A DNA stretch of 64,000 bases from Nitrospirota bacterium (lineage in GTDB: Bacteria; Nitrospirota; Nitrospiria; Nitrospirales; Nitrospiraceae), in the NCBI GenBank assembly GCA_030645475.1, contig JAUSMA010000014.1, positions 1 through 64,000 of the forward strand, given 5' to 3'. Under the pieces are notes generated by a model. It was not told where the DNA came from. It saw nothing but the letters and a program-made list of their open reading frames with translations, and did not search any database. Position 1 is the stretch's first letter; each line of letters starts with the position of its first letter. Both the position numbers and the translations under genes were made by a program. Positions 54,791 to 63,358 of the stretch are shown here, in pieces.

Positions 54791-55474
54791 TTACTCCAGC
54801 GCGATCCGTAACGATGTGGCCGTGGCCCAGGGCGCCAATGCGAGGGCCAGTAACAGACCCGCGCCCAGGAGCGAGAGATGCGCGCCGGCGCCGATTCCCG
54901 AGGCACTGCTCGACACGGCGCCGGCGCCGAAAATCAAAACTGGAATAAACAACGGCAACACGAGGAGCGCAATCAGCACACTACTGCCACGCACCCCCAG
55001 GGTCAACGCGGCACCGATCGCCCCGATAAAACTCAACGCCGGCGTGCCCAGCAAGAGCGAGAGGGTCAGGATGCCCAACGCCTCCCCGGTCAGACCGAAC
55101 TGCAGGCCAAGAAGCGGCGAGAGGAGCACCACCGGCAACCCGGAGATCAGCCAATGCGCCGTCACCTTCCCGATGACCAACACGGATAATGGTTGCGGGA
55201 TCAGCAGCATCTGTTCCAATACTCCGTCGACATAGTCAGTCGTAAACAGGCGACCCAGCGACAGCAAACACGAAAGCAGCGCAGCGACCCACAAGACACC
55301 CGGTGCGATCGTCCGCAGCACCGCTGGTTCCGGTCCGACGCCCAAGGGGAAGAGGCTCCCGACCAGGATAAAAAACAGCACCGTCGTCAGAACATCCGAA
55401 CGGCGTCTCATCGCCAGCAGGAGATCCCGTCGAATGATTTCACGCAGAGCTGCGAACATGCCAAGCTGATTCAT
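54791..55474 (-). CDS. ccmB: ABC transporter permease CcmB
   Basis: The membrane part of the CcmAB transporter that drives release of holo-CcmE. It has six hydrophobic helices and family segments RRSDVLTTVLFFILVGSLFP and LLLGTPALSFIGAIGAALTLG. The length of 227 residues is normal. It overlaps the end of ccmA by four bases (ATGA). Confidence 0.92.
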   Translation of the reverse strand: MNQLGMFAALREIIRRDLLLAMRRRSDVLTTVLFFILVGSLFPLGVGPEPAVLRTIAPGVLWVAALLSCLLSLGRLFTTDYVDGVLEQMLLIPQPLSVLVIGKVTAHWLISGLPVVLLSPLLGLQFGLTGEALGILTLSLLLGTPALSFIGAIGAALTLGVRGSSVLIALLVLPLFIPVLIFGAGAVSSSASGIGAGAHLSLLGAGLLLALALAPWATATSLRIALE

Positions 55475-56091
55475 CCAACGAGCCTCAGCTGATCAAGGCG
55501 ATCGGCGCCGACATCGATCTCTTGGTGAGTCGCCGCGATGACGATCCCGCCGTTACTGAGATGCGCTCGCAGCTGTTGCATCAGCAGACCGGTCGCCGCC
55601 GCATCCAGTGCTGCGAACGGTTCGTCCAAAATCCAGAGTAACCGCTGTGAGACCCACAAGCGTGCCAGTGAGACCCGGCGCTTCTGTCCTTGCGACAGCA
55701 CCCTCGCCGGCAACCGGTGAATGGTCCGCGCAAGGCCGACCGCCTCCAAGGCCTCACAAGTTTTCCCTTCCGAGATTTCTTCACCGGCCAGACGAGCCGA
55801 GATCGTGACATTCTCGACCGGCGTCAGGTCATCTTTCAAGCTATTCAAATGCCCAATATAGACCAGGCTAGCCAGGTACCGTTCCCTGCAGGCACGGACG
55901 TCTTCCCCGTCCCACAGAATGCGTCCCTGCTCCACCGGCAGCAGACCGCACACCATACGCAAGAGGCTGGTTTTTCCGCTCCCGTTTGCGCCCGTCACCG
56001 CGAGGAGCCTGCCTCGCGGTATCGCGAAGCTCAGCGCGGTAATAAGGCGGCGTTCCCCGCGAACACAACTTACGTTGTCTACCTTCAACAT
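55471..56091 (-). CDS. ccmA: ABC transporter ATP-binding protein CcmA
   Basis: The ATPase of the heme-chaperone release complex. Walker A GANGSGKTS, signature LSQGQKRR and Walker B LWILDEPF are present; the signature LSxGQKRR is typical of CcmA. Length 206 residues with the ATG at 56091, one base after the stop of the outer-membrane protein gene. A GTG 27 bases earlier would overlap that gene. Confidence 0.93.
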   Translation of the reverse strand: MLKVDNVSCVRGERRLITALSFAIPRGRLLAVTGANGSGKTSLLRMVCGLLPVEQGRILWDGEDVRACRERYLASLVYIGHLNSLKDDLTPVENVTISARLAGEEISEGKTCEALEAVGLARTIHRLPARVLSQGQKRRVSLARLWVSQRLLWILDEPFAALDAAATGLLMQQLRAHLSNGGIVIAATHQEIDVGADRLDQLRLVG

Positions 56092-56092
56092 G

Positions 56093-58399
56093 CTAGGAAA
56101 AGTCCCACCGGAGACCAAAGAAAAAGAACTGTCTCGACGTCGAATCCTTTTGTGTCGAGCTATCCGTCAGCGTTTTCTCCACCCCGCCTGAAGCCTCGAA
56201 GGTCCAACTATCGAGGAAACGATAGTCGATACGAACTGTCGGCGTCACGCGATACAGCTCTACGCCAAAACTATCCTTCTGGTGATAGAGGAGCACGAAC
56301 GTGTCGAACTGCAATTGTTGCCCGAGACGAGCCAACGAATTGAGCGTGAGTGATTCCCCACGATACGCTGGACTCGTAATATAACTGGCATTCGCCACAA
56401 AGGTCGTACTTTCAAACGGAAAGTTCGCCCCGATCACTTGGGCCGTATAGGTCAAGATACTGCCAGTCCCGGGCTGCGCTTGCAAGGAGCAAGCAGCATC
56501 GGTCGTGGCGTTCGGATTGAGAAAGAGAGTGCTGGTGCCTGGCAGGATCACCAAACAGTTCGTGGCGCTCGTACCGGAAATACGATTGAGGCGGACATCC
56601 CCTCCGAGCTGCCAATCTTTGCTCACGGAATGAAGCACGCCGGCAAGGAACAGATCACTGGTCGCCGTCACCGCTCTCGCCTGGTCCCGTAAGAGACTTT
56701 CGTTCGATGTGTTGATGGTCTGGAGAGTGGCATTCGGAGTCCCGAAGAGCGAATTCGTGGTTTGCAGATACGGCGTTCTACGATGATCAGCCATCAGGGT
56801 ATAGGTGGTTCCCTCCGTCACCCAGGTCCCGTTGAGCATCGCCACGTTGAGGACGTTGTATGACACGTCGTAGTCGATCAGGCCGAAGGCATTTTTCCCG
56901 TTCGCCGCATACCGGAGTTCTGTCCCCACTGCCCGACGGTCCACCACACCATTGACCATCTGATTGATATAGTAGGCATTGCCGCTCCAGGCCTGCCAGA
57001 CCGGACCAATGTCGACGTTCGCTCCATAAAAATATCGTTTCAAATCAGCCCGGAAGTTTCGGGGATCGTCGGGCACGTAGTTGGAGCTCAAGCTGAATTG
57101 CCGAGGCTGGCCCGCGAGAAGGTTCACATTCAAGAATTGAGGGACGGCCGTGTAACGAACCCAGGCGCCATCGAATCGAAAGTCCAACACGCCGCCGCTG
57201 TTCCCCGGTTGACGGCCAACCCGGACGAGATACGAATCCTGACTCGAGTGCTCATAGTAGAGAGCCCTGAGGCGGCTGACATTTCGCCGTATATCGGAGG
57301 TAGCCAAGAGATCGTACGACTGCGTACCACGCACCACGAGCTTGTTGTCGTATTCATCTTTACGGTACCGCCCTGTGACATCGAAGGCTGACTGCAGCAG
57401 CGATTGGTCCTGATTGTTGATATTCGTCGTACTATTCGTCACCTTGTCTGTAATTTTCGTCTGGGAGTACCCGCCATAATAATACTCGTAGACACTCCCG
57501 TAGACCCGCATTTCATCGATCTTCCTCCGCCCTTTCCCTCCGGCCTTGGCTTGAGCCATCTGGGCATTGGCTTCGGCCAAGACGGCCAGCCGCTGCTGCA
57601 CCCTCACGGCTCCCTCAGCGTCCGGATAGATTCTCAGATAATGCTCGTATTCGGCCTTCGCTTTCGCAGTTTCTCCATTCCGCTCTCGCGCCACCCCAAT
57701 CATCTCCTGAGCCTCCTGGGACTGCTTGTTCGGCGGAAGATTCAGCATGGCGTTGAAAACTTGCACGGCCCTCTCGTTGTCTCCCGACGCCAGCGCGGCG
57801 CGCCCCAGCTTGATGAGATCATCCGCATACTGCTCAGTCGTCATGCCTGGACGGAATGGAGGGATATCGGCCAATTCCTTCTTGCTCGTGATCGCGGGAG
57901 GCGTCGCCGAGGGAGGCGCCTTTACCTCTGATAGAGGCGGGAGAGGAGCCACAGCCTTGTCCAGCTTGACCGAAATCACTATACGGCTGCTGCTTCTGAT
58001 GTCCCGCTGGCTCACCCGAAATCGCACTGGCTTGGCGAATCGGATCGAAAGGCCGTTTGTCGCTTGGTCGGGAAACGTGACGGTAAATTTTGGGATCAAG
58101 TCACTGGGGGGCGACGCAGCCAATTCACGTGCAAATCGGCGAGAGCGATCCTGGTCTGGAAAGTCGAGAAACACCCGAATGAGATCGCCCTTCTCGGAGG
58201 GAGTATGACGGAGATACAGCGCTCGGGTATTGAACACAATATGAATCTCCGCCGCAGTCGGAGTCTCGACGATCTCGATGCGGTCAAGCACTTGCGCGAC
58301 AACCGGAGCCGCTGACCACAAACTCGCAAAGACGAGGAGGCCTCCAAACAAGACCACTCGCACTGCACGACGCAACCTGCTTGTATAGCTCCCCTTCAA
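56093..58399 (-). CDS. Large outer-membrane beta-barrel protein with AMIN-like and TPR domains
   Basis: A basic N-terminus and hydrophobic signal end at VVAQ. A domain of about 120 residues follows that resembles AMIN (IEIVETPTAAEIHIVF, then RIVISVKLD). Then come a proline-rich linker and about two TPR units (DLIKLGRAALASGDNERAVQ, AKAEYEHYLRIYPDAEGAVR). From about residue 310 to the end the sequence is a run of amphipathic strands with many tyrosines, ending in FFFFGLRWDFS, as in outer-membrane barrels with an aromatic C-terminal residue near the end. It sits between a multiheme cytochrome gene and ccmA, so it could be a porin for a cytochrome. The TTG at 58399 has GGGAG at good distance; a TTG at 58429 is possible. 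Confidence 0.7.
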   Translation of the reverse strand: MKGSYTSRLRRAVRVVLFGGLLVFASLWSAAPVVAQVLDRIEIVETPTAAEIHIVFNTRALYLRHTPSEKGDLIRVFLDFPDQDRSRRFARELAASPPSDLIPKFTVTFPDQATNGLSIRFAKPVRFRVSQRDIRSSSRIVISVKLDKAVAPLPPLSEVKAPPSATPPAITSKKELADIPPFRPGMTTEQYADDLIKLGRAALASGDNERAVQVFNAMLNLPPNKQSQEAQEMIGVARERNGETAKAKAEYEHYLRIYPDAEGAVRVQQRLAVLAEANAQMAQAKAGGKGRRKIDEMRVYGSVYEYYYGGYSQTKITDKVTNSTTNINNQDQSLLQSAFDVTGRYRKDEYDNKLVVRGTQSYDLLATSDIRRNVSRLRALYYEHSSQDSYLVRVGRQPGNSGGVLDFRFDGAWVRYTAVPQFLNVNLLAGQPRQFSLSSNYVPDDPRNFRADLKRYFYGANVDIGPVWQAWSGNAYYINQMVNGVVDRRAVGTELRYAANGKNAFGLIDYDVSYNVLNVAMLNGTWVTEGTTYTLMADHRRTPYLQTTNSLFGTPNATLQTINTSNESLLRDQARAVTATSDLFLAGVLHSVSKDWQLGGDVRLNRISGTSATNCLVILPGTSTLFLNPNATTDAACSLQAQPGTGSILTYTAQVIGANFPFESTTFVANASYITSPAYRGESLTLNSLARLGQQLQFDTFVLLYHQKDSFGVELYRVTPTVRIDYRFLDSWTFEASGGVEKTLTDSSTQKDSTSRQFFFFGLRWDFS

Positions 58400-58434
58400 A
58401 ATTCGCTCCCGTCGGTATGGAGAATTCAACGATG

Positions 58435-58464
58435 AAGCGCCCCGCCCTTACGGGCGAGGCGCTT
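58435..58464 (-). promoter_or_regulatory. Strong hairpin between the cytochrome and barrel genes
   Basis: On the minus strand a 13-bp stem (AAGCGCCTCGCCC with GGGCGGGGCGCTT, one G-T pair) closes a GTAA tetraloop. It lies 11 bases after the cytochrome stop. No T run follows, so it is more likely an mRNA-stability or partial-termination element that sets different levels of the genes on each side. Confidence 0.65.
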
Positions 58465-58475
58465 CTGCTGATGAG

Positions 58476-60143
58476 TTAGAAACTGCCGGTGGGTCTATGT
58501 TGACCGGTGCGGCTCGTCCGAATCGTCGTGAATGTGGAGTTGGTGTAGACGTGGCAGCTGCCGGAACAGTCCTTCAGCTCCAAGACATTGTAATAGATCA
58601 CCGGGGAATCCACTTTCTTGTGTGGCCCCTGTTTGAAGTCACCCGCATGGCAGCCGGCGCAGTCTGGCTTGTACGCCGCGAACCTCCAGGCAATGACCTC
58701 GTTGTTGTTCGTATGGCAGGCGTTACAGGTCACGCTCGCCCTGTGTGCCTTATAGAAAGCCGTTCGATGCGTATAGGCAGTGACCGGCGTCCAGGCTACC
58801 CCAGCACGGTGACACGAATCGCACGATTGCGTGGTGATGAAGTGGCCCGCCGATTTGCCTGTCGCCGTCGTTCCATTGTGGCACGACGCGCAGCTCCCCG
58901 GCGTCACCCCTGTATGGCTGAACGTCGCGGGCACCCAAGCCGTCGTCCGGTGACAGCTGTCGCAGGCAGCGGTCGTCGGCACATGATTCACCGTCTTCCC
59001 CCGCGCGGTGCTCCCGTTGTGACAGGTTACGCAGCTCCCCGGTGTCACCCCTGTATGGCTGAACGTCGCCGGAATCCATCCCGTGGTCCGGTGGCAGGTA
59101 TCGCAGGCTTGCGTCGTCGGCACGTGGTTCGTGGTTTTCCCGCGGGCCGTCGTTCCGTTATGGCACGTCCCGCAGCTCCCCGGCGTCACCCCTGTATGGC
59201 TGAACGTCGCGGGCACCCAAGCCGTCGTCCGATGACAGGTATCGCAGGCTTGTGTCGTGGGCACATGCGTCGCCGCTTTGCCCCGGGCTTGCGTCCCGTT
59301 ATGGCACGTCCCGCAGCTCCCCGGTGTCACCCCTGTATGGCTGAACGTCGCGGGCCTCCAGGCCACCGTGCGGTGGCAACTGTCACAGGAAGCTGTCGTG
59401 GGAACGTGTGTGGCCGGTTTGCCGACTGCCTTCGTCCCGTTATGGCAAGACACGCAGGTACCAGGCACTACGCCTGAGTGGTTGAAGCCTGTGCTCACAA
59501 GCATCCAATTGGCAGCACCCATCCGGTGGCAGCTATCGCACGAGGAGGGCGTCGACATGTGCCCGGACGGCTTTCCGCGGGCTTGAATCCCGTTATGGCA
59601 GGTAACGCATGTACCTGATCCGACTCCCTGATGCTTGAACCCTGCGCCTGTCCAGCCCACGGTTCGGTGACAGCTATCACAAGTCATGGCGGTCGGAATA
59701 TGCGTCGCAGGCTTGCCTGCTGCGGTGCTTTGGTTATGGCACCTCGCACAAGTTCCCGGAGCGACGCCGTTGTGCGTGAAGAATGCAGGCTTCCAATTCG
59801 TCGTCCGGTGGCAACTATTACAGTTGACCGAGGTCGGCAGGTGATTCGCCGGCTTAAAGGTGGCTGTGACTCGCCCGCCGGGTGAATGGCATTGCATACA
59901 TTGCGTCGGCGTGCCTCGAAATATGCCCTGCAAATGGCACCGCTCGCACACGACTTGCGCATGGCCGCCGCTGAGCTGGAAGCCGGTACTGCTGTGATCG
60001 AATTCGATGTCGGAACGACTGGTACGATTTTGGGCCGCTGCCTCGCTCGGCCACATGAAGCCCAAGCACAACACGAGCGAGATAAGGAGCACTCCGATCA
60101 GCCACACCATACAAAGCCGGCTGTTCATATTGGTAACGTCCAT
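58476..60143 (-). CDS. Large multiheme c-type cytochrome, 19 CxxCH plus one CxxxCH
   Basis: A signal or anchor segment (about residues 12-37) is followed by 19 CxxCH heme motifs and a final CSGSCH with one extra residue. The middle has seven diheme units of about 47 residues, each with the pattern CDSCHRTTAW, FSHTGVTPGSC, CHNGTTARGK and HVPTT. The histidine after FSH and the H of HVPTT can be distal heme ligands. Four consecutive units are near-identical in DNA with a 141-bp period. Such chains make heme wires for long-range electron transfer in the periplasm or at the cell surface. ATG 60143 is chosen for its distance from GGGGA. It is the first gene of the ccm operon. Confidence 0.9.
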   Translation of the reverse strand: MDVTNMNSRLCMVWLIGVLLISLVLCLGFMWPSEAAAQNRTSRSDIEFDHSSTGFQLSGGHAQVVCERCHLQGIFRGTPTQCMQCHSPGGRVTATFKPANHLPTSVNCNSCHRTTNWKPAFFTHNGVAPGTCARCHNQSTAAGKPATHIPTAMTCDSCHRTVGWTGAGFKHQGVGSGTCVTCHNGIQARGKPSGHMSTPSSCDSCHRMGAANWMLVSTGFNHSGVVPGTCVSCHNGTKAVGKPATHVPTTASCDSCHRTVAWRPATFSHTGVTPGSCGTCHNGTQARGKAATHVPTTQACDTCHRTTAWVPATFSHTGVTPGSCGTCHNGTTARGKTTNHVPTTQACDTCHRTTGWIPATFSHTGVTPGSCVTCHNGSTARGKTVNHVPTTAACDSCHRTTAWVPATFSHTGVTPGSCASCHNGTTATGKSAGHFITTQSCDSCHRAGVAWTPVTAYTHRTAFYKAHRASVTCNACHTNNNEVIAWRFAAYKPDCAGCHAGDFKQGPHKKVDSPVIYYNVLELKDCSGSCHVYTNSTFTTIRTSRTGQHRPTGSF

Positions 60144-60213
60144 GTTCATTCCCCTACACATCCTCATACATCAGCCCGCCCAAGCACCTCGGTTCTTCTT
60201 GCCTGACAATATT

Positions 60214-60233
60214 ATTGGGAATATAATCCCAAT
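60214..60233. promoter_or_regulatory. Palindromic operator-like site 1 between cytochrome genes
   Basis: ATTGGGA-ATATAA-TCCCAAT, a perfect palindrome in both 7-base arms, about 71 bases before the multiheme cytochrome gene on the minus strand. It is the best of four sites with the TGGGA-N6-TCCCA pattern. Confidence 0.65.
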
Positions 60234-60261
60234 TCAAGAAGTGCACCATATCATCTCAAGA

Positions 60262-60277
60262 TGGGAAAGCAATCCCA
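60262..60277. promoter_or_regulatory. Palindromic operator-like site 2
   Basis: TGGGA-AAGCAA-TCCCA; its centre is 46 bases from that of site 1. Two sites next to each other suggest cooperative binding. Confidence 0.6.
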
Positions 60278-60437
60278 AATTATCTGAGTCAGTGCTACGC
60301 AATAGGTGTACCGTTCCGGCTCAATCCCCTAACGCCACGATTTGTCACAGAAGACCAGACAGAACAAACCCACTCATCGCGTACTAATAAGACTGTTTGG
60401 AACGAAGCTGAAGGGAAACGCAGACACCTAATACAAA

Positions 60438-60453
60438 TGGGAATATGATCCCA
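60438..60453. promoter_or_regulatory. Palindromic operator-like site 3
   Basis: TGGGA-ATATGA-TCCCA, about 134 bases before the cytochrome b-like gene on the plus strand. The 443-base gap 60144-60586 holds these three sites and no credible gene. Confidence 0.6.
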
Positions 60454-60586
60454 AATGATAACTACGTGCAAAATCTAGCAGCCCACCGCCACCCCTGCGG
60501 GCGTGGGAATTGCGTTCACATACAGGGTTCGAGAAAGAAGCCTCGCGCTATTTTCGGCGGATTTTCCGCAGGAGGAGTACGATGAC

Positions 60587-61501
60587 ATGCCGTCGGCAGA
60601 GTTAATCCAAGCAGAACAACGCACCGCGCCCCCTCGGCCGTCGCCCGTTCGCACCAGACCTGCGAAGGAACAGCCACCCTCTGCCTCTACGTTAGGCCAG
60701 CTTGGTGGGGCTATTATCTTAAGTGTCTTAGGCTGGGCCTCCTATGAGGCAGCCTATGGGAAGTACTACACGCCCCGCTCGAACTTTGGGTTCTACCTCG
60801 GCGTCGTCGGCACGGTCATGATGCTCTTATTGCTGGCCTATCCGTTCCGCAAACATGTGCCGTGGATGCAGCGGTGGGGGGCACTCAAAAACTGGTTTCG
60901 CATCCACATGATCATGGGCATCGTCGGCCCAACCCTTATCCTGTTCCATTCGACCTTTCATATCCGATCCACCAATGCAGCCGTGGCGCTCTTCAGCATG
61001 CTGGGGGTAGTCATTAGCGGCATCATCGGCCGCTTCGTCTACACCAAAATTCATTATGGCCTCTACGGCAGTCGCGCGACGTTGGGAAAAATTCAGGAGG
61101 AATTTGCAGGCCGCTCGAATGATGCCAAATCCAGACTGCACTTCGCCCCTCGTGTCGAGCAATGGCTCCATTCATTCGAACGCGACTCGACGCAAATCGA
61201 TCGCTCCTTCCTCTCGCATCTCCTCCACTTCCTGACGCTTGGCGTCAGGAGAGGCATCCTGGGATTCCGTTGTGCGAGAGAACTGCGACGAATTCTGAAG
61301 ACCCAACGGTGTGCGGAATTCCCCGGCGGGGTGTCGGAGGCGATTCAGTTGGCGTCATCCTATTTGAGAGAAAGCCAGCGTGTCTCTCAATTTAGCACCT
61401 ACGAACGATTTTTTGCGTTGTGGCACGTGCTTCACATTCCACTGATCTACATCATGGCCGCGAGTACGGTGTTTCATATCATGGCCGTGTACATGTACTG
61501 A
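60587..61501 (+). CDS. Cytochrome b-like membrane protein
   Basis: A 304-residue inner-membrane protein. After a proline-rich N-terminus there are four TM helices (about residues 38-60, 67-90, 106-128 and 132-152), a soluble basic part of about 110 residues and a last TM helix. Histidines in the third helix (FRIHMIMG...LFHSTFH) and in the last (WHVLHIP...STVFHIMAVY) are spaced to bind two b hemes. It may pass electrons between quinone and the multiheme cytochromes. ATG 60587 follows GGAGGAG by nine bases. The 24-heme cytochrome gene starts 15 bases after its stop, so the two are cotranscribed. Confidence 0.78.
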   Translation: MPSAELIQAEQRTAPPRPSPVRTRPAKEQPPSASTLGQLGGAIILSVLGWASYEAAYGKYYTPRSNFGFYLGVVGTVMMLLLLAYPFRKHVPWMQRWGALKNWFRIHMIMGIVGPTLILFHSTFHIRSTNAAVALFSMLGVVISGIIGRFVYTKIHYGLYGSRATLGKIQEEFAGRSNDAKSRLHFAPRVEQWLHSFERDSTQIDRSFLSHLLHFLTLGVRRGILGFRCARELRRILKTQRCAEFPGGVSEAIQLASSYLRESQRVSQFSTYERFFALWHVLHIPLIYIMAASTVFHIMAVYMY

Positions 61502-61516
61502 GGCCTATCAACGATC

Positions 61517-63313
61517 GTGCGCGCCTCATCAAATTACATTTCCCTGTTTCTCCTCAGCACCTTGATGCTCATGGCCATACCGGCCCTGGCAGACAACGTC
61601 GAGACGGCGTTGATGCCAGGACAAGTGATCGAAGGCCATGCCAAATGGGAAGAAGATTGCGCCAAATGTCACAAACGCTTCGACAAGGGGGCGCAGAATG
61701 CGCTCTGCCAAGATTGCCACAAAGACATCCGCAAGGACGTCGAGCAAAAGCAGGGCTCCCACGGACGGTTCAAAGGGCAGCGGGACTGCAAGTCATGCCA
61801 CACGGAGCATAAGGGACGAGCGGAGAATATCGCTCCGATGACGGACCAGACGTTCGATCACGAGCGGACAGACTTCCCGCTGAAGGGCGCCCATGCCAAC
61901 ACCAAGAAGGTCGAGTGCAAGGCCTGCCATAAGTCCAAAGCCAAGTATCGCGACGCGCCGTCCGATTGTTATGCCTGCCACAAGAAAGACGACAAACACA
62001 AAGAAAACTTGGGCCCTGCCTGCTCAGACTGTCACACCGAGAAGAACTGGAAGGAGACGGCTGCGAAGTTCAATCACGACAAGACGCGTTACCCCCTCCG
62101 CGGCAAACACATCGACGCCAAGTGCCAAGACTGCCATGCCAATGAGCGGTACAAGAACACGCCGATGGATTGCTTCTCCTGCCATAAGAAGGACGACAAA
62201 CACAAAGGACAGGAGGGGACGAAGTGTGAGGAATGCCACGACGACCGGTCATGGAAGAAATCGCCGTTCGACCATAATAAATCGCGTTTCCCGTTGATGG
62301 GCAAACATGCCAAGATCGAATGCAAGAAGTGCCACCTGACCCCCGCCTTCAAAGATGCGCCACTAGATTGTTACGCCTGTCACAAGAAAGACGACAAACA
62401 CAAAGGGACCTACGGAGAGAAATGCGAGACCTGCCACGCGGAAAGCGATTGGAAGACCATCACCTTCGATCATGACCTGCACTCCAAGTACCCGCTACGA
62501 GGCCGGCATATCGCGACAAAATGCGAGTCCTGCCATAAGGGGCACCTCTATAAGGACACTACGCCGGTCGCCTGCTTGGCCTGTCACAAAAAAGACGACA
62601 AGCACAAGGGCCAGTTTGCCGAACAATGTGAAACCTGTCACACGGAACGGAATTGGAAACTGCTCCTCTTTGAGCATGACCACGACACAAAATATCCGTT
62701 GAGAGGGAAGCACCGAACGACAAGGTGTGAGTCCTGTCACAAAGGGCATCTCTATAAAGACACCACGCCGGTCGCCTGCTTGGCCTGTCACAAAAAAGAC
62801 GACAAGCACAAGGGCCAGTTTGCCGAACAATGTGAAACCTGTCACACGGAACGGAATTGGAAACTGCTCCTCTTTGAGCACGACCACGACACAACGTATC
62901 CGCTACAAGGCAAACACCGAACCACGACCTGCGAGAGTTGCCATACGGGACGGCTCTATCAAGACAAGACACCCACAGCCTGCTACGCCTGCCATAAGCT
63001 CGACGACGTACACCGGCGCAGGTTGGGCACCGAATGCCAGAGCTGCCATAGCATACGCGACTGGAAGCTCTGGGACTTCGATCACGATACCAGGACCCGA
63101 TTCAAGCTGGAAGGTGGGCACAAAGGAGTCGAATGTGCTGCGTGCCATAAAGATCGGATGGAGGCGAAGGTCAAGACGTCAGCACAATGTGTCAGTTGCC
63201 ATAAGAAAGACGATAAACACGAGGGGAATTACGGCCTGCAATGCGAGCGCTGCCATGACACGTCGATATGGAAGAGCCTCAAGCCCGGAACGGGATCGTT
63301 TCGTTTTCGGTAA
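61517..63313 (+). CDS. 24-heme c-type cytochrome, lysine-rich, modular
   Basis: A signal peptide (residues 1-25, ending PALA-DN) precedes 24 CxxCH motifs in 598 residues. They form eight three-heme modules of about 68 residues with the pattern CxxCH, then CHKKDDKHKG, then CETCH, then FDHD and YPLRGKH. The FDHD and GKH histidines can serve as distal ligands. The protein is very rich in lysine, so its surface is strongly positive. Modules five and six are 204-bp direct repeats. It is likely a periplasmic heme wire that receives electrons from, or gives them to, the cytochrome b-like protein encoded upstream. Translation starts at GTG 61517. Confidence 0.92.
   Translation: MRASSNYISLFLLSTLMLMAIPALADNVETALMPGQVIEGHAKWEEDCAKCHKRFDKGAQNALCQDCHKDIRKDVEQKQGSHGRFKGQRDCKSCHTEHKGRAENIAPMTDQTFDHERTDFPLKGAHANTKKVECKACHKSKAKYRDAPSDCYACHKKDDKHKENLGPACSDCHTEKNWKETAAKFNHDKTRYPLRGKHIDAKCQDCHANERYKNTPMDCFSCHKKDDKHKGQEGTKCEECHDDRSWKKSPFDHNKSRFPLMGKHAKIECKKCHLTPAFKDAPLDCYACHKKDDKHKGTYGEKCETCHAESDWKTITFDHDLHSKYPLRGRHIATKCESCHKGHLYKDTTPVACLACHKKDDKHKGQFAEQCETCHTERNWKLLLFEHDHDTKYPLRGKHRTTRCESCHKGHLYKDTTPVACLACHKKDDKHKGQFAEQCETCHTERNWKLLLFEHDHDTTYPLQGKHRTTTCESCHTGRLYQDKTPTACYACHKLDDVHRRRLGTECQSCHSIRDWKLWDFDHDTRTRFKLEGGHKGVECAACHKDRMEAKVKTSAQCVSCHKKDDKHEGNYGLQCERCHDTSIWKSLKPGTGSFRFR
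62522..62929 (+). repeat. Tandem 204-bp duplication inside the 24-heme cytochrome gene
   Basis: Unit 1 is 62522-62725 and unit 2 is 62726-62929, each 68 codons with three heme motifs. The inner 116 bases, 62561-62676 and 62765-62880, are identical, which points to a recent duplication or gene conversion. Confidence 0.92.
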
Positions 63314-63358
63314 GCTGTATGCTCTCTGTGAACGCACACAATAGAGAATGGTTAATCC

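Noticed and set aside
58890-59470. Regular repeats that could be taken for a CRISPR array
   Set aside because: The 141-bp period is in frame with the diheme units of the cytochrome; there are no short repeats with unique spacers.
60007-60387. Plus-strand frames in the gap between the cytochrome operons
   Set aside because: They overlap the start of the multiheme gene and the operator sites and have no ribosome site or family similarity.
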